64,000 bases of DNA from Capsicum annuum (lineage: Eukaryota; Streptophyta; Magnoliopsida; Solanales; Solanaceae). This document shows, piece after piece, positions 21,931-34,431 of the stretch (the first letter of the stretch is position 1; each line of letters opens with the position of its first letter). Below the pieces are notes generated by a model. The model had not been told where the DNA came from and searched no databases. It saw only the letters and a list, made by a program, of their open reading frames with translations. The DNA lies in contig NW_025859999.1 of the NCBI RefSeq assembly GCF_002878395.1, forward strand, positions 592,786-656,785, given 5' to 3'. Position numbers and translations under genes: made by a program.

Positions 21931-23789
21931 TTTTAGCCTCCATGGCTGTAAATATATTGTATGTGAAAGACCTTGCTATAGCCCTTTCAGCCCCCTTATC
22001 CTTCTGCTAAGCTTAGCCTCAAATATGGGCATGGTTGCTTGTCATTGTTAAGAATATTTCTTCCTGAGCTTGGTGGCTGGTTGAATGCTGTAGATATGAA
22101 CTTCTCCTAGTCAAATGATAGATTAGCTAAGTTATTTGCAAGTTGATCCCCTTCTCTGAATATAGGCTTTATTTGAACTAGCTTATGTTCTAGTAATTTT
22201 ATTATTTGGTTCATTGTGCCTGCTATTATCCATGGGGTTTCCCATTCCTCATGTATAAACTACTGCATTACTAAGGAGTCTGTCTGAATAATGACCTTAT
22301 CTTAACCCAAAAGGAAACAATGAATCACTTCTTGTAAAATGGCCTCTGCTCCTAGTACCATGTTTTCTGCGTCTTCTATTGTTGACCCTTCTGCGTGCAT
22401 TAGATCTCCCTTTACATCCCTTAATAAAAATGCCCATCATCTACTAATTGGATTCCCTTTTGATGCTTCATCAGTATTGTATATATACCAACCTTGCTTC
22501 GACAATTCCCATAGTACAACCTTGGTTATGACTCTATGCTTTAAGTGGCTTTGCCGATTCAAGATTGATGGCTACTCCATTTCTAGTGCTGGTTTTCTCT
22601 CCCTCAGTAGCATCCTTAGGTGTCTTGTAATATTGAATATCAATCAAAGAACAATAATTTCTTTGCCTTAATGTTTCTAAACATTTATCCTCTTCCATAA
22701 TTCTCACATAATGATTGCTGGTATTATTCTGAAGTAGGCTTTCTCTCTTTGTTTGACCTCAGCATTCAACCATGCATAAATTGTCTCTCTTAAACTCCTT
22801 CCTCGTATCCTATCACTACAAAATAAGAAAAGTAGGACCAAGTCTTGTTAGTTAAAATGAATCTCAGTAGAACATGTGATATGGTCTCTTATTCTAGGTT
22901 TTGACAACACTGGCACTTGGAAGGACCATATATCCCCCATCTCCTAACAATATCATCTATTGATATCCTTTACTTCCGTATTCTCCACATGAAAAATACA
23001 ATCTTTAATGGCAGCCCCTTTATCCGTAGTTGCTTATAGAAATCATTAGGCAACCCCTCTGCCACACATAATGTCATGCAGATCGTACTGAGAAGTTTCC
23101 TCTTGCCTCCAGAATCCATATTGGCTTGTCCTTTTGATTGGTTTGATCTACTTCTTTTACTTTGTAATTTACAGGATCCACTATTTCATCAGTAAATAGC
23201 CTCTTTAGTATCTACTCATTTTAGCACCCATTAGTCATTAGATCCCTTACACATTGATAACTATCTCCCCACTCCTTCCTTTCCTCTAAAAAAGAGTTAA
23301 ATTCTCCCAGTCAACTCCAGTTATCATATAATATATGAGCATCTCTTCCCCTGATTTTCCACATAATGATATGATCAATAAGTTCCCTAGCTTATAACAT
23401 CTTTTCTGAACTTGAGATCCATTACCTATTTTACACATGAATTCTTTAGGATGGTACTTTTTGAAATACTTGTTCAACATGTATTCACTCCAAAAAGACC
23501 TATTAGTTCTAAAATTCCACCACAATTTACAAAAGAGATTTGTTGATACATCATGTAGAATTCTTAATCCTAATCCCCCTTTTTCTTTAGGTAGACACAT
23601 ACTTGACCAAGAGACCCAATGTTTTCCTCTTCTCCCAATAGTACTACTCTAGAAGAATTTTCCAAACGTCTTCTGAATAGTATTCAGAATACTCTTAGGG
23701 GGATTTATTGCAGAGACACAGTGTATTGGTATACTTTGCAGGATATTTTTAATAAGTACTGCTCTACCTCAATAGGAGAACAACATTTC
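21931..23789 (-). pseudogene. LINE RT C-terminus, zf-RVT and RNase H
   Basis: Reading from 23789 leftward: RAVLIKNILQSIPIHCVSAINPPKS, then GKHWVSWSSMCLPKEKGGLGLRILHDV and LFCKLWWNFRT (23286-23650). This is the C-terminal region of plant LINE RTs. 22900-23130 reads FFMWRIRK..IDDIVRRWGI..CQCC, matching the zf-RVT zinc-binding domain. 22085-22330 reads VIIQTDSLVM..FIHEEWETPWII, the RNase H part with the catalytic Asp in QTDS, then LVQIKPIFREGDQLANNLAN. Stops break the frame. RNase H removes the RNA of the RNA/DNA hybrid. Confidence 0.8.
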
Positions 23790-26700
23790 TGTAAAACCCC
23801 CATGAAATTCTAAGCTTAACTCAGTATTTTAAATCTTGAAAAGAGGTCCAAGACGTACAAATTTCAGCTAAGTGTTTATACTTAGAAGTATTTTAGACTT
23901 CGTAACTAGGTGATCCTATTTCATGACCCTTACAAACTTAAAATATTCAATTCTAGGTTGGTCCATGATCAGGAATATTAATAGGTGTTCTTGGACGAGT
24001 TTTAGAATTTTTGAACATCGTTTGAAGCATGTTTGGAAATCAAATAGTGGATCGATGCGATTTCGACGCACCACATCGCCTATCGCATCAAGAAAAATTT
24101 TCCTCAACTTCAAGTGTCAAAATATAGTTAGTCAATGCATCGCACCGTCCATCGCATCGAGCCTATCGACGTGATGTATCGGTCTATGCATCCCTAGGTA
24201 CATTCTTTAGTAATTAAAAAGTCGCGTCCTTAGAGGAATATGGGTCATTTTCCCCCCTTATTCAGTCCCAAAAACATGGAATTAAGTCATTTCTAGGGAA
24301 AAATTCATTCATTCATCACAAATTGGTCTCAAGAACAAACCTTAGGGCCTTTGATTTCAAATTCAAGAATCAAGAAATCACTATCAACCTTTAGTAATTC
24401 AAGTACCGAGGTATGTGAAGTGTTCATCCAAGGATTTCCTTTCACCCTTGGAGTTCAAGAAACTCTTTTAAACTATAAGTTAATTGATTTTATGAATCCC
24501 ATGTGGGATTTGAGTGTATTCATGATTATGATGTTAATTGTTATATAATCTATGGTTTATTTCATGCTTAATGTGAAATTACCTATCATGCGTGTAGTAT
24601 CATATGAATTCATGTTAAAAGTCCTTGATTTTTTAATAGGGATTTGAAATATATATGCCTACATGTTGTTTAGTATCATGTGCATAGATTATTTTCCCCA
24701 AGTTCTTGATAAACTGATCATGTGAATTAAATGACAAAATCTTAACATACTAGCATATGTGCAAGCTTATATCATACAAGTATTTAATATAATGCCTCTA
24801 TGAACGAGTTGTATGCAAGTGAACATTGTTATGCTTTTCAAGTTTATTTTATGCTTTACTTTTCATGCTATCGAGTTCTGGAGTATTCAATACCTAGAGA
24901 ATCTAACTGCTTACCAAAATTTACAGTAGTTATAGAATAGTCTCAGTAGCATAACGAATAGTAATACTCAATAATCAGTCACAGTCTCAGTTCAGTATTT
25001 AGTTAAGAACTCATTAGTATTTCATCAGTCAGTGGACCTAGTAAACTTAATTCAGTTCAATTAGACAACACAATTTGTAATAGTTTAGTCCAGCCTAGTA
25101 TAATTTAGAAATTAGTTCAGTTTCTATTCAGTTGGGAGTAGGATTTAGCACCGAGTGAACCCAAGGATGGGGACTCACCTTCCAGCAGAGGGTGTGATCC
25201 TAAGAAGCAGTCCCTGCATTCCAAAACTACGTAGGTAGTGTAGATTAAGACATCAACCTGCCAGTTAAGGGTTGATGAGGTATTCCACCTACCAGTTGAG
25301 GGTACCACTCTTCTCATTTAGAGGACCTGCGAGATGAGGGTGAATCTTCAGCTCGTCTTTACCTTTCACATGATACTGACACCCTTCAAGATGGGGTTAC
25401 AGGTTGGACCCTAATATGTTAAAAGAGGGGCATGTTAGTTAAGTAATTCTCTCCCAAAGTTTTAGTTTTAGTCTTAGTACAGTATTTAGTTAAGAACTCA
25501 TTAGTATTTCATCAGTCAGTGAACCTAGTAAACTTAATTCAGTTCAATTAGACAACACAATTTGTAATAGTTTAGTCCAGCCTAGTATAATTTAGAAATT
25601 AGTTCAGTTTCTATTCAGTTGGGAGTAGGATTTAGCACCGAGTGAACCCAAGGATGGGGACTCACCTTCCAGCAGAGGGTGTGATCCTAAGAAGCAGTCC
25701 CTGCATTCCAAAACTACGTAGGTAGTGTAGATTAAGACATCAACCTGCCAGTTAAGGGTTGATGAGGTATTCCACCTACCAGTTGAGGGTACCACCCTTC
25801 TCATTTAGAGGACCTGCGAGATGAGGGTAACTCTTCAGCTCGTCTTTACCTTTCACATGATACTGACACCCTTCAAGATGGGGTTACAGGTTGGACCCTA
25901 ATATGTTCAAAGAGGGGCATGTTAGTTAAGTAATTATCTCCCAAAGTTTTAGTTTTAGTCTCAGTATAGAACTTAGTTCAATTCTATAGAATCAGAACTG
26001 TTAGACACAGTCACCCATCTCAGTATAGAACTAAGTTCAATTCTATAGAATTTGGACTGTCTAAAACAGTCACCCAACTATCAGTAATATAGTTATCAAT
26101 AAACTGTGATATCTGTTATTTATTTATTAGAACTCAGTATCTAGTGTGACTAGGATCTCAGACACAATATATGTAGATATATGCACAGTATTGCATAATC
26201 AGTGTTAAATTACTTTCACTTATACATGTACTCTCAATCAGTTTTATTTATGATATTTAGCTATTTATTATTCATGCATATGAACCCATACATTCTGCCT
26301 TACCTCACTTAGCATACTAGTACATTGAAAGTACTGATGCATACCTTTATTTTGCGCTATGAAGTCTTATATCATAGGTTAAGATGAACGGGCTCCGGAA
26401 TGCTCTTAGCAGCTCAGATTATCAGCAACAGATTTAGTATTGAGTCCTCATAGTTCAAGGATGATATTATCTTTAAGTATTTTAGTTCCTCAGCATATTT
26501 AGTAGATGAAGTTAGTTGGGGACTTGTCCTATCAACTCTATATTCAGATAGTAGAGGCTTTTAGACTATAGTATTTCAGACAGATATTTAGTTTTTCAAT
26601 ATTTATTTATTAGTATTTATTATTTCTTTTAAGTTTTGAACCTTATGGAAACTTGAACCAAATTTTTTCATACATCTAAGTATTATTATTATTATTACTG

Positions 26701-26805
26701 TGTGATTATTTAATGCTTATAGTAGATTTCAGTCATGGGTTATCTTATAGTCCTTTGGATCATAAGCACAGTGTAGAGTCCGGGGTACAGACTTGGGGCA
26801 TTACA
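23790..26805 (+). repeat. Chromovirus 5' LTR
   Basis: Begins TGTAAAACCCC and ends GGGGCATTACA. U3 contains GATGCGAT/ATCGCATC inverted words at 24054-24089. The part around 25150-25200 (GAGTGAACCCAAGGATGGGG) is the most conserved block among the Tekay LTRs here; it recurs inverted at 37130. Confidence 0.9.
24993..25966 (+). repeat. 487-bp tandem duplication in 5' LTR
   Basis: Units 24993-25479 and 25480-25966 differ at 7 of 487 positions by direct comparison. The 3' LTR has only one copy, near 33100-33600. The duplication therefore arose after insertion, or it was present in just one LTR. The two antisense 66-codon frames at 25117 and 25604 are copies produced by it, not genes. Confidence 0.9.
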
Positions 26806-27029
26806 AACTTTGTATCAGAGCCTAAGGTTCAATATAGTCCTAGAAAGTCTGAAATTCGTGTCTATTAGAGTCTTGTGCATAGTTGTGTTTTGCGCCACAC
26901 TTATGGACAAGAGGCTCTGAGGTATTTTTAGGAAAAGTTTCCCTTCTTTCAATATCTATATCATGCGAGTGAGCATGAGCTAAAGTTACAGTCTCAGTCT
27001 AATACTTTTCATACTTCCATTTATAGAAC
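26806..27029 (+). other. Chromovirus PBS and leader
   Basis: TTGTATCAGAGCC at 26810-26822 differs by one base from the site for initiator tRNA-Met. The leader words (gtcttgtgcatagttgtg, gcgccacacttatgg) are those of Tekay elements and match 15800-15880. Confidence 0.8.
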
Positions 27030-28200
27030 ATGCCTCCTAAAAAGAATAAATAAAGGAGAATGCAAAATCAGCAAACAACTCAGCCCGTTCAGGAAGATCC
27101 CCTAGATGAGCATGTTTCCCATGCTGAATTCAGAGCAGCTTTCACTACCCTAGCCAATTTTGTTGCTGCTTAGAGTGAATGACCAGATGTTTTATGGCCT
27201 ACCTAGTGGCCAATACTACTGCAACTAGAATTTGGGACTTCACCTGAATGAATCCTCTATCTTTTACCGGGTCTAATTTAGAGGAAGACCTACAAGAATT
27301 TCTTGATCAGGTTCAAAAATTCACAAATATTATTGGTGTGATAGCTAGTGAGAGTGCTGAGTTTGCCAAATATCAATTGTAGGATGTGCCTTACTCATGG
27401 TTCAAGCAGTATAAGGCAAAAAAAGCTAATGATGCAGGGCTCGTAGAATGAGAGGAGTTTACCACTGCTTATCTGTATAGGTTCTTCCCACTGTAGTTAA
27501 GGAAATAAAAGGAGCTGGATTTTATTAATCGAAAGCAGGGAAACAAAACAATGTAATAGTATTCTCTCAAGTTTACAAAGTTAGCCAGATACACTCCTTA
27601 CATGGCAGTAGCAGATAGTAGATCTAAGATAAGTATGTTTGTGTTTGATGTGTCTAATAGTGTTGTCAAGGAATTTAGGACCGCAATGTTGATTAAGGAG
27701 ATGGACATATCAAGGCTCATGGTCCATGCTCAATAGATAGAAGAATCTAACAATAGGGAGAAGGATAGGGAGAACAAGAGAGCTAGAACAGGTAGCTTCA
27801 ACTTCTCCCAATATAATTTAGAAGGTTGAAATAGTTCTCAGTTCAACTCAAAGTCCTTAGTTCCAGCTCTATCCTCAGCCGCTGCTCCAGTGCCTAATTT
27901 AGAGATGGCAATAAAGATATGCCACCAGGCCCTGAACATCAATGTAGTTTAAGCAGTGCCCGAACAAACCCTCTTTGCAAGAAATATGGTAGAAACTACC
28001 AAGGTGTCTCCAAGAATGGTAGTGATGTATGTTTTTTATATGGAAAGCTAGGACACAAGGTCAGAGATTGTCCTCAGTCATATCCTCAGAGTCAGTATAA
28101 TAATTCTTTAGCTCAGTCGGGTCACCCAAATCAGCAGGGTGCAGCTTCTAGTGCCACCAGTGGGCACCGCCCAAATAGGATTTATGCACTTCATTCCTAA
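27030..28200 (+). pseudogene. Chromovirus gag pseudogene
   Basis: The start MPPKKNK (27030) is followed by an in-frame stop. 27060-27170 reads HAEFRAAFTTLANFVAA. 27240-27760 gives MNPLSFTGSNLEEDLQEFL, LQDVPYSWFKQYK, EEFTTAYLYRFFP, YSLKFTKLARYTPYM and FRTAMLIKEMDISRLMVHAQ when frames are followed, the capsid core of Tekay gag. 27919-28200 is open and has the zinc knuckle CFLYGKLGHKVRDC near residue 38, with the second Cys changed to Tyr. The capsid packages RNA; this copy has several stops and frameshifts. Confidence 0.85.
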
Positions 28201-28600
28201 TAGGATAAGAAAAGTTCTCCTCATATGGTCACTGGAATGTTACAAGTTTATAATTTACATGTTTATGCTTTGCTAGATCCAGGAGCTTCATTGTCCTTCG
28301 TAACTCATTATATATCTGTTAATTTTGGAGTTAGTCCTAAAATCCTAGCAGATCCTTTCTTAATATCTACCTAGTGGGTAAATCTATCATAACCCGGTAG
28401 GTATACTGGAATAGCCCGATTATGGTATCTAAGAAAGTTACTTTAGTAGACTTAGTAGAGTTGGAGTTGATATATTTTGATTCCATTCTCAGCATGGAAT
28501 GGCTTAATTCATGGTATGCTTTAGTTGACTATAGAAACAGAATTGTCCATTTTTAATTTTAGAATGAACCAGTCCTTAAATAGCGGGGTAGCACTTTAGC
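28201..28600 (+). pseudogene. Chromovirus protease pseudogene
   Basis: LLDPGASLSFVT carries the Asp-Pro-Gly active site at 28276-28284, the form usual in Tekay retropepsins. The reading then continues with ISVNFGVSPKILADPFL, a frame break near 28380, and MEWLNSWYALVDYRNRIV near 28500. Decayed, but the catalytic triplet is intact. Confidence 0.85.
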
Positions 28601-28699
28601 ACTTAGGGGTCAGCTTGTTTCTTACCTTAGGGAAACAAAAATGATATCTAAGGGATATGTCTATTATCTATTTTGAGTTTAATAGTCTAGTTCAGAGAC

Positions 28700-29530
28700 C
28701 CTTAATCTAGAAATAGTCTCAGTAGCATGTGAATTCCCATAGGTGTTTCCCAAATCTTCCTGGAGTTTCACCCCGATCGGGAAATTGATTTTGGAATAGA
28801 CCTTTTTCCAAATACTTAGTCATATATATTCCTCCATATAGAATGGCACCTACAAAACTCAAAGAGTTAAAAGAATAGTTAAAGGATCTCCAAGATAAGG
28901 GATTTATCAGACCAAATATTTCCTCGTGGGGCTCACTAGTTCTATTCATGCATAGGAAAGATAGTTCTCTCAGGATATGCATAGACTACCGTTAGCTAAA
29001 TAAAGTCATGATCAAGAACAAGTAACTACTTCCCAGAATAAATGACTTATTTTACCAACTTTAGGGTGCCAGTTACTTCTCTAAGATAGACCTTAGATCA
29101 GGCTATCATCAGCTTAGAGTCAGGGAATCTGATATTCCTAAAATAGCTTTCAGAACTTGGTATGTCCACTTTAAATTCTTAGTAATGTCATTTTGTCTTA
29201 CCAATGCTCTAGCAACTTTCATAGACTTAATAAACCACATGTTTAAGTAGTACTTGGCCATGTTCATCATAGTCTACATTGATGATATTCTTGTCTACTC
29301 CTATAGTGAACATGATCATGCAGACCATCCTAGTAAAGTGTTACAGTCATTCAGAGCCCATCAATTGTTTACCAAATTCAATAAATGCCAATTTTAGCTA
29401 CAGTCAGTAGCTTTCCTTAGTCATATAGTTTTGGGTGATAGCATTAGAGTGGATCCTCAAAAGGCTAAAGTAGTGAGAAATTGGCCCAAAACTATCTCTC
29501 CATCAGATATTAGGAGTTTTTAGGGTTTGG
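28700..29530 (+). pseudogene. Chromovirus reverse transcriptase pseudogene
   Basis: The family reading starts IPPYRMAPTKLKELKE (about 28838) and goes on through [28 protein letters not shown], and YIDDILVYS with the catalytic Asp pair at 29281-29286, then FNKCQF and GLVGYY. Stops at 28876-28878, 28993-28995 and 29062-29064 are TAG where a Gln codon is expected. RT copies element RNA to DNA. Confidence 0.9.
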
Positions 29531-29659
29531 TAGGCTATTACTGATGGTTTGTCAAGGGATACTCGTCTATTGCATCCCCCATGTATAGATTGATTAAGAA
29601 GAAAGTCAAATTCTACTGGTCAGATTCTTTAAGAAGAGTTTTCAGGAATTAAAGACTAA

Positions 29660-30060
29660 ACTCACTATAACCCCAATTTTGACTCTGCTAGATGGTTCAA
29701 AAGAGTTTGTGGTATATTGTGATGCTTCTAGATTTTGTTTAGGGTATGTTTTGATGCAGAGAGGTAAGGTCATAGTCTATGCCTCTAGACAACTTAAGCC
29801 CCATGAAAAGAGTTATCCAAATCATGATCTTGAGTTAGCAGCTTTGGTGTTTAACTTGATGATTTAGAGGAATTATTTTTATAGGGTACATGTAGATATG
29901 TTTACAAAGCACAAAAATTATAGCATGTATTCTCTCAAAAATATCTAAACCTGCATTGGAGAAGATGGTTGAAGTTGTGGAAAGACTATGACATGAACAT
30001 CCTGTATCATCTGGGAAAAGTCAATAAGGTGGATGATGCTCTCAGTAGGATATCTATGGG
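29660..30060 (+). pseudogene. Chromovirus RNase H pseudogene
   Basis: 29679-29867 is open: [19 protein letters not shown] contains the first catalytic Asp in YCDAS, and [20 protein letters not shown] follows. Later parts read DMNILYHLGK..VDDALSR around 29990-30050 in a shifted frame. It removes the RNA strand after first-strand synthesis. Confidence 0.85.
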
Positions 30061-31300
30061 TAGTGTTTCTTATGTGGAGGATAATAAGAAGTTAGTTCAG
30101 GAATTTCATCAGCTTGCCTGACTAGGTGTCTGCTTAGTCGATTTAGCAGAGGGAAGTGTGCATGTATAGAATAGTTTAGAACCATCTCTGGTTTCCAAAG
30201 TGAAGGATAAGTAGGATAGAGATCCAAGTTTAGTAATATTGAAAGAGTCAGTCAGAGATCAGAAGGTAGAGGTTTTATCCCAAGGGAGAGATAGTATGTT
30301 ATATTGCTAGGGCCGATTATGTATGCCGGGTGTAGATTACTTAAGGCAATATAGGTTTATATATCTAGGGGCCACTAAGATGTACTGAGATTTGTAGGAG
30401 GTCTATTGGTGGAGTTGGATAAAGAGACAAATTGCAAAGTTTGTCGCTAAATGCTATACATGTCGTCAAGTTAAGATTGAGCACCAAAAACCATGTGGTT
30501 CTATGTAAGAGTTCAGTATTCCTACGTGGAAGTGGGAGAAAGTAAACATGGACTTTGTGATGGGTTTTACCTGTACTCGTTATCAACATGATTAACTTTG
30601 GGTCATTGTAGACCAGATGGCCAAATTAGCTCATTTCCTACTAGTTAATACCTCTTATTCATCCGAGGACTATTCCAAGCTCTATGTTAGAGATTTTGTA
30701 AGATTGCATAAAGTTTCATTGTCCATCATCTAAGATAGAGCTATGCAGTTCACCTTTCATTTCTAGAAAGCCTTCCAAAAGGGTCTAGGTACCCACTTTC
30801 ACTTCAGTACAACATACCACCCTCCTACAAATTCTCAAGCAGAGAGGACCATTTAGAATTTAGAAGATATGTTAAGGGCGTGTCCCATGACTGTAAGGGC
30901 ACCTGGGATGACCACTTTCCCTTGATTGAGTTCGCGTATAACAACAGTTATCATTCTAGCATTCAGATGGCTCCATTAGAGGTTCTTTATGGGAGGAGAT
31001 GTACATCTCCCATTGGTTAGTTTGAAATGGGTGGACTATAGTGGTAGGGCCTGACTTGTTATTTGATAACTTAGAAAATGTTTTGGGTATTAGGGAAAGG
31101 CTTGAGACATCTTAATGTCGATAGAAATCGTATGCAGATGTGCAAAGAAAGGATATCGAGTTTGAGATTGGCGACTATGTGTATTTGAAAATCTCTCCTA
31201 TGAAAGCAGTGAAGAGGTTTGTCAAGAACGGGAAGCTTAGTCCCCAGTATTTTGGTCCTTACCAAATTCTTAGTCATTGAAAAAAGGTAGCTTACGAGCT
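30061..31300 (+). pseudogene. Chromovirus integrase pseudogene
   Basis: The zinc-binding part is seen as AKCYTCRQVKIEHQKP (about 30446-30493). The catalytic core reads IPTWKWEKVNMDFVMGF (30523-30573), with the Asp of MDF, then VRLHKVSLSIIxDRAMQFT near 30700-30752 with the second Asp, and TTYHPPTNSQAER (30809-30847), with the Glu of AER completing DDE. A C-terminal KRFVKNGKLSPQYFGPY stretch lies at 31216-31266. Broken by stops. Confidence 0.85.
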
Positions 31301-31620
31301 TAAGTTGCCTTTAAATTTAGCTTTAATCCATCCAATGTTTTATGTCTCCTTGCTAAAGAAATGCATAGGCGACCGAGCATCCATAGTCCCTATAGAGGGC
31401 ATAAATGTTCAGAATAGCCTCTCTTATTATTACATCTTAGTTGAAATTCTTGACCATCAGGTTCGTTGACAAAGAAACAAAGAAGTCCCTTTTTTCATAG
31501 TTTTTTGGCGAAAATAGTCCATTGAGGGAGCTACTTAGGAAGAAAAAGCAGATATCCAGGCCAAGTATCTTCACCTCAACTCCGCAAACTCAAACTCCAC
31601 TCAAGGTAACAGTTTTCCTT
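31301..31620 (+). pseudogene. Chromodomain-like C-terminus
   Basis: The stretch HVSLLKKCIGD-like leads to YILVEILDHQVRQRNKEVP (frame with stops) and a FWRK..EGAT.EEKADIQAKY end near 31500-31570. This is the position and wording of the Tekay chromodomain, which in chromoviruses guides integration toward heterochromatin marks. Decayed; only partly readable. Confidence 0.65.
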
Positions 31621-31892
31621 GAATTTATTTAGTTCCATGCTCAGATTACCATTTTAACTCTCTATCGGTTCAGTTGCATAGCATTTTCATATTATGTATA
31701 CCTTTATGAAATAGTTGAGTCATGTGTCACATTTTTAGAACTCAGCCATGCTTCAATTATGCATGTTCAGTATAAAATTTTAGTATATCAGTACTTTTAG
31801 TTAGGTAATTATGCTTCAATTGTACGTGTTCTATATATAAATTTAGTCTATCAATATTTCTTAACTTATTCTGATTCGAAGACGAATCTTCT

Positions 31893-31906
31893 AAAGGGGG
31901 AGATAT
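31893..31906 (+). other. Chromovirus polypurine tract
   Basis: AAAGGGGGAGATAT ends directly at the TG of the 3' LTR. It primes plus-strand DNA synthesis and is intact. Confidence 0.9.
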
Positions 31907-34431
31907 TGTAAGATCCCAAAAAATTCAAAACTTAACTCAGTCCTTTAGAGCTTGAAAAGAGGTCCCAGACTTAGAAATTTCAGCCAAGTGTTTATACTTA
32001 GAAGTATTCTAGCCTTCGTAAGTTGGAGATCCTATTTTATGACCCTTACGACCTTAAAATATCGAATTCTAGGTTTGTTCATGATCAGTTATGTCAATAC
32101 GTGTTCTCGAAGAAGTTTTGGAATTTTTGAAAATTGTTTGAGGCATGTTTGGAAATCCAAAGTAGTGGATCAATGCGATCTCGATGCACCGCATCGCCTA
32201 TCGCATTGATAAATATTTTCCTCAGCTTCCAGTGCCTATTTCCAGTGAGTCGATGAAAACTCGATGCATTGCATCAGCCATTGCGTTGACCCTATCGACA
32301 TGGCGGTCGATCTGAGTGTCACAGGGTGCATTTTTCAATTATTAAAAAGCCACATCCTCAGGGGTAATTGGTTCATTTTGCCCCCCTTAATCACCCCCCA
32401 AAATACAAAATTAAGTCATTTCTAGGGTAAAATTCATTCATTCATCACAAATTTCTCTTAAGAACAAACCCTACGGCCTTTGATTTCAAATTAAAGAATC
32501 AAGAACTCACCATCAACCTTCATTAATTCAGGTACCAAAGTATGTGAAGTGTTCATCTAAGTGTTTCTTTCAACCCTTGGAGTTCAAGAAACTATTTTAA
32601 ACTACAAGTTAATTGATTTCATCAATTCCATGTGGGATTTTAGTGTATTCATGACTATGATGTTAATTGTGATCTAATCCAGGTTTATTTAAAGATTCAT
32701 GTGAAATTATTTATCATCTGAGTAGTATCATGTGAATTCATGTTAAAATCCCTTGAATTTTGAATTAGGATGCCTACACGTTGTTTAGTATCATAAGCAT
32801 AGATTATGTACCCCAAATGCTTGATAAATTGCTCATGTGTATTAAATCTGAAAATTACAACATACTATCATATCTGGAAGCTTATATATTACAATTATTT
32901 TATAGAATGCCTCTATGAATGAGTTGTGAGCAAGCGAACATTGTTATGATTTTCAAGTTTATGCTATGTTTTATTTTTCATGCTATCGAGCCCTGGAGGT
33001 ATTCAATACCTGAAAATATAGCTGCTTACCTAGAGTTACATTAGTTAAAGAACAATCTTAGTAGCATCACGAACTGTAGTACTCAGTAATCAGTCATAGT
33101 TTTAGTTCAGTATTCAGTTCAGAACTCAGTAGTATTTTGCCTGTCAACGAAACCCAGTAAACTCAATTCAGGTCAGTTAGATAACATGATCAATAATAGT
33201 TCAATAAATCCTAGTATTATTTAGAAATCATTACAATTTCTATTCAGTTAGAAGTAGGATTCAGCACCGAGTGAACCCAAGGATGGCGACTTAACTGCCA
33301 ATAAAGGGTATGATCCTTAGAAACAGTCATTGCATTCCTAAACTACGTTGACCGTATAGGTTGAGACATCAACCTTCCAGTAGAATGTTAATGAGGTGTC
33401 CCACCTGTTATTTGAAGGTACCACCATTCTTGTTCAAAGCACTTGACAGATGAGGATGACTCTTTCGCTTGTCTATTCCTTTGGCACGGTACTGACAACC
33501 TTCCAGTTGGGGTTAAAGGCTGGACCCCAATAAGTTTAAATAGGAGCAAGTTTGTTAGATGATTATCTTCCACAGTTTTGGTTTCATTCTCAGTTTAGAA
33601 CTTAGTTGAGTTCTACAAAATTAGGACTGTAAGACACAATTTCCCAGCTCAGAATAGAACTCAGTTCAGTTCTGCAAAATCAGGACTATCTTAAATAGTC
33701 ATCTAGCTATCAGTAATATAGTTATCAGTAAACTCATATATTAGTTATTATATTAGTAGAACTCAGTATCCAGTGTGACTATTATCTCAGAGACAGTATA
33801 TATAGATATGTGCACAATATTGCATAATCAGTGTTTCATCAGTTTCAATTAAATATGTACTCTCAGTCAGTTATATTCATGTTACTCAGCTAGTTATTAT
33901 TTATGCAAATGAACCCATGCTTCCATCCTTACCTCACTTATAATACCAGTGTATCAAAAATACTTACGCATACCTTTCTTTTATGCTATGATGTCTTATA
34001 TCATAGGTTCAGTCGTACGTGCTCCTGACTGTTCTTTGCGACCCAGATTATCAACAACAGATTTAGTGGTGAGTCCTTATAGTTCAAGGATGATGTTATC
34101 TTTTAGTATTTCAGTAGCTCAGCATATTCAGCTAATGGAATTAGTTGATGACTTGTCCCATCAACTCCATATTCAGACAGCAAAGGCTTTCAGACTAGAG
34201 TATTTCAGACAAATATTTAATTTTTAGTATTTGTTTATCAGTATTCAATATTTGTTTTTAGTTTTGAACCTTAAGGCGACTTTAGACTAATATCCACATT
34301 TATCTCATTGTTATTATACCTATTATTGTGTGATTAATCAGTGTTCACGGTATATACCAGTCATGGGTTAGCTTAATGTCCTTCTAGGTCATATGTAACA
34401 TCCAGGGTGACGGTAGATACCAGTCATGGGA
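31907..34431 (+). repeat. Chromovirus 3' LTR
   Basis: Begins TGTAAGATCCC. It keeps a longer U3 inverted repeat than the 5' LTR (ATCAATGCGAT at 32169 and ATCGCATTGAT at 32200). It ends with a decayed terminus at 34431 next to the ATTTC duplication. It lacks the 487-bp duplication. Confidence 0.85.

Larger units (their letters stand above)
23790..34431 (+). mobile_element. Tekay-type chromovirus, full length, decayed
   Basis: LTR-bounded element with gag, protease, RT, RNase H, integrase and chromodomain-like end, all in one orientation, flanked by a perfect 5-bp target duplication ATTTC (23785-23789 and 34432-34436). The PBS is 26810-26822 and the PPT 31893-31906. The LTRs, 3016 and 2525 bp, differ mainly because the left one carries a 487-bp tandem duplication. 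By eye the first ~240 bp of the LTRs are about 85% identical, so the insertion is old. Confidence 0.9.

Noticed and set aside
22339..22671. 110-codon plus-strand frame
   Set aside because: It is the antisense of the LINE RNase H and zf-RVT region.
25117..25804. Two identical antisense 66-codon frames
   Set aside because: They are copies created by the 487-bp LTR duplication and run against the element's strand; no protein features.
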